Shown: piece after piece, positions 5,810 to 7,198 of the stretch
How the letters are laid out: every line of letters begins with the position of its first letter
How positions within the stretch are numbered: position 1 is the first letter of the stretch
Source of the DNA: Bacteroidota bacterium
GTDB lineage: Bacteria; Bacteroidota; Bacteroidia; Flavobacteriales; Flavobacteriaceae
Assembly (NCBI GenBank): GCA_004356305.1
Contig: SMXJ01000160.1
Location: forward strand, 1 to 7,198
Reading direction: 5' to 3'
Length of the DNA stretch: 7,198 bases
Notes under the pieces: generated by a model
What the model was told of the DNA's origin: nothing
What the model saw: only the letters and a program-made list of their open reading frames with translations
Databases searched by the model: none
Program-made: the position numbers and the translations under genes

Positions 5810-7198
5810 TTACTTTTTAACAAGCTGCTTCGTGATCTGCCCCACGGTTCCTCTTATCAGAACAAGATAGATGGTGCTTTGTAGTTCGGAAATATCTATG
5901 GATCTTTCAGTACCCATATTATTTAGATTGTGGGAAATTATCAATCGCCCGGCGATATCGTAAATAGAAAGGTCTTGCAATTCCAGATTTTTCGGATTGC
6001 TTAAGATCACGTAGTCTGTTCCGGGGTTGGGGTACAATAATAGTGTGCGGAGGCCCGAATTATCATTCACGCCTAGCGGTAATTCAACCGTAAGTTCGAA
6101 GGTACAGCTTGCAATATTACCGTATTCATCTTCTGCAGTGAGTGTCACTGTATATACACCAACAGTGAGTTGAGTACCCGCAGCAGGACTCTGAGTAGTA
6201 ATTACCACGGGATCTGTACAATTGTCTGTGGCAGTGGCTGCCCCGGTTCCGAAATAATCGGGTACTATATACATATTACCTGCTCCTGTCATAACAGTCT
6301 GGTCCGCAGGACAATTGATGGTTGGATCTTCAACGTCATTAACAGTTACATCAAAACTACAGGTGGCTGTATTTCCGCAGGCATCGGTAACTTCGAAAGT
6401 ATTGGTGGTGGTCCCCACAGGGAAGGAACTTCCGGAGGCTAATCCCGCGGTCTGACTCGTGGTCACTCCGCCACAATTATCAGATACCGATGGAGCGGTG
6501 TAGTTCACAATCGCTTCGCATACACCTGTATCATTATTCACCGCAATATTTGCCGGACAAGTGATCACCGGATCTGTGGTATCAAGAACCGTGATGATTT
6601 GTACGCATGTCGCCGTATTTGTACAGGGGTCGGTCGCCGTCCATGTTCTCGTAATGACTTCGGTATTTCCACAACCGGAAACAGAAACATCTGAAAAAGT
6701 GAAAGCAACGGTTCCACAGTTATCCGATCCAGTCGCTGTTCCGGTATTAGTCGGAGAGGTGTCATCGCCACATTCCAATGTGACATTAACCGGACATGTG
6801 ATCGATGGGGAGGTGGTATCTATTACCGTAATAGTTTGCGCACAATTAGCCGAATTTCCACACTCATCTGTCGATGTCCAAGTTCTTGTAATAACTTCGG
6901 TATTACCGCAACCAGCAGCCGAAGAATCGGCAAAAGTGATAGTAACGCTTCCACAACCGTCGGTTCCTGTTGCTGTTCCTGTGCTTGCCGGAGAAGTATC
7001 CCCACCACATTCAACAGAGACATTTGCAGGGCAGGTGACCGTTGGGAGTGTAGTATCCACAACCGTAATAGTTTGCGCACAATTAGCCGAATTTCCACAC
7101 TCATCTGTCGATGTCCAAGTTCTTGTAATAACTTCGGTATTACCGCAACCAGCAGCCGAAGAATCGGCAAAAGTGATAGTAACGCTTCCACAACCGTC
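5810..7198 (-). CDS. Secreted HYR/Ig-like repeat protein with C-terminal T9SS sorting domain (5' end outside window)
   Basis: The frame is open to the right edge, so the start is outside; the 462 C-terminal residues are visible. In order they show a partial repeat (1-46), two Cys-rich repeats of 79 residues (about 47-125, 126-204; pattern DTTxPxITCPxN...ECG...DNCG...GCGNTEVITRTW...CGN...C), two further HYR-type domains (about 205-288, 289-373), and a type A Por sorting domain (387-462: LLYPNPGTDYVIL, IYDIAGRLI, C-terminal TKQLVKK). This architecture indicates export by Sec, then type IX secretion with cleavage of the C-terminal signal and attachment to or release from the cell surface. The repeats resemble extracellular adhesion modules, and the many paired cysteines suggest disulfide bonds. 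No catalytic domain is visible; one may lie upstream. The GTG at 7060 is an internal Val codon, not the start. Confidence 0.9.
   Translation of the reverse strand, partial: DGCGSVTITFADSSAAGCGNTEVITRTWTSTDECGNSANCAQTITVVDTTLPTVTCPANVSVECGGDTSPASTGTATGTDGCGSVTITFADSSAAGCGNTEVITRTWTSTDECGNSANCAQTITVIDTTSPSITCPVNVTLECGDDTSPTNTGTATGSDNCGTVAFTFSDVSVSGCGNTEVITRTWTATDPCTNTATCVQIITVLDTTDPVITCPANIAVNNDTGVCEAIVNYTAPSVSDNCGGVTTSQTAGLASGSSFPVGTTTNTFEVTDACGNTATCSFDVTVNDVEDPTINCPADQTVMTGAGNMYIVPDYFGTGAATATDNCTDPVVITTQSPAAGTQLTVGVYTVTLTAEDEYGNIASCTFELTVELPLGVNDNSGLRTLLLYPNPGTDYVILSNPKNLELQDLSIYDIAGRLIISHNLNNMGTERSIDISELQSTIYLVLIRGTVGQITKQLVKK
6825..7198 (-). repeat. Perfect 137-bp direct repeat within the HYR array, period 237 bp
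   Basis: Bases 6825-6961 and 7062-7198 are identical, 237 bp (79 codons) apart, in the same frame. The second copy runs into the window edge, so the identity may continue. The next repeat inward (6588-6824) has the same period but clearly diverged DNA. This points to recent duplication or gene conversion among the outer repeats. Confidence 0.9.

Noticed and set aside
5810..7060. GTG at 7060 as the start of the HYR protein
   Set aside because: The frame continues upstream through another repeat to the window edge; this GTG is the Val of T-V-V-D-T-T between repeats, and there is no signal peptide.
6565..7191. Minus-strand ORFs of 73 and 122 residues in another frame of the HYR array
   Set aside because: Shadow frames; their internal repetition simply mirrors the 237-bp repeat of the real coding frame.

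Overview
The window looks like a piece of a Flavobacteriaceae-type (Bacteroidota) chromosome. Four things support this: a C-terminal type IX secretion (Por) sorting domain on the right-hand gene, a large DUF2723/GT117 membrane protein, promoter-like TAnnTTTG boxes of the Bacteroidota sigma factor, and a tRNA gene without an encoded CCA end. No species can be named from the sequence alone.

Layout. Bases 1-462 (+) hold the C-terminal part of a metallophosphoesterase cut by the left edge. It is followed by a 98-residue thioredoxin-fold protein (507-803, +) whose active-site motif has lost the first cysteine. Facing these genes is a two-gene minus-strand unit: a 1147-residue DUF2723 (GT117, PMT/TMEM260-like) membrane protein (5055-1612), then a NodB-type polysaccharide deacetylase (1611-832) whose ATG directly abuts the upstream TAG. 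This pair probably works in envelope glycan or glycoprotein metabolism. The deacetylase carries an extra segment of about 50 residues, partly built from degenerate 7-bp tandem repeats.

Bases 5056-5809 contain no convincing protein gene. They hold a TTG-N19-TAAATTTG promoter, a GC-rich hairpin, tRNA-Gln(UUG) at 5298-5370 and a strong intrinsic terminator. After these come two copies of an unexplained module, about 137-138 bp apart: a small hairpin with an identical loop, followed by a long inverted repeat whose sequence differs between the copies. A further stem-loop lies just before the last gene.

Bases 5810-7198 (minus) are the C-terminal 462 residues of a secreted or surface protein made of cysteine-rich Ig-like/HYR repeats and ending in a type A T9SS sorting domain. 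Its start lies beyond the right edge. The outermost visible repeat is identical at the DNA level, over 137 bp, to the same part of the next one.

The best candidates for something undescribed are the tandem hairpin modules behind tRNA-Gln, the heptanucleotide-repeat insertion inside the deacetylase, and the single-cysteine thioredoxin. None of these can be shown to be novel without database searches.
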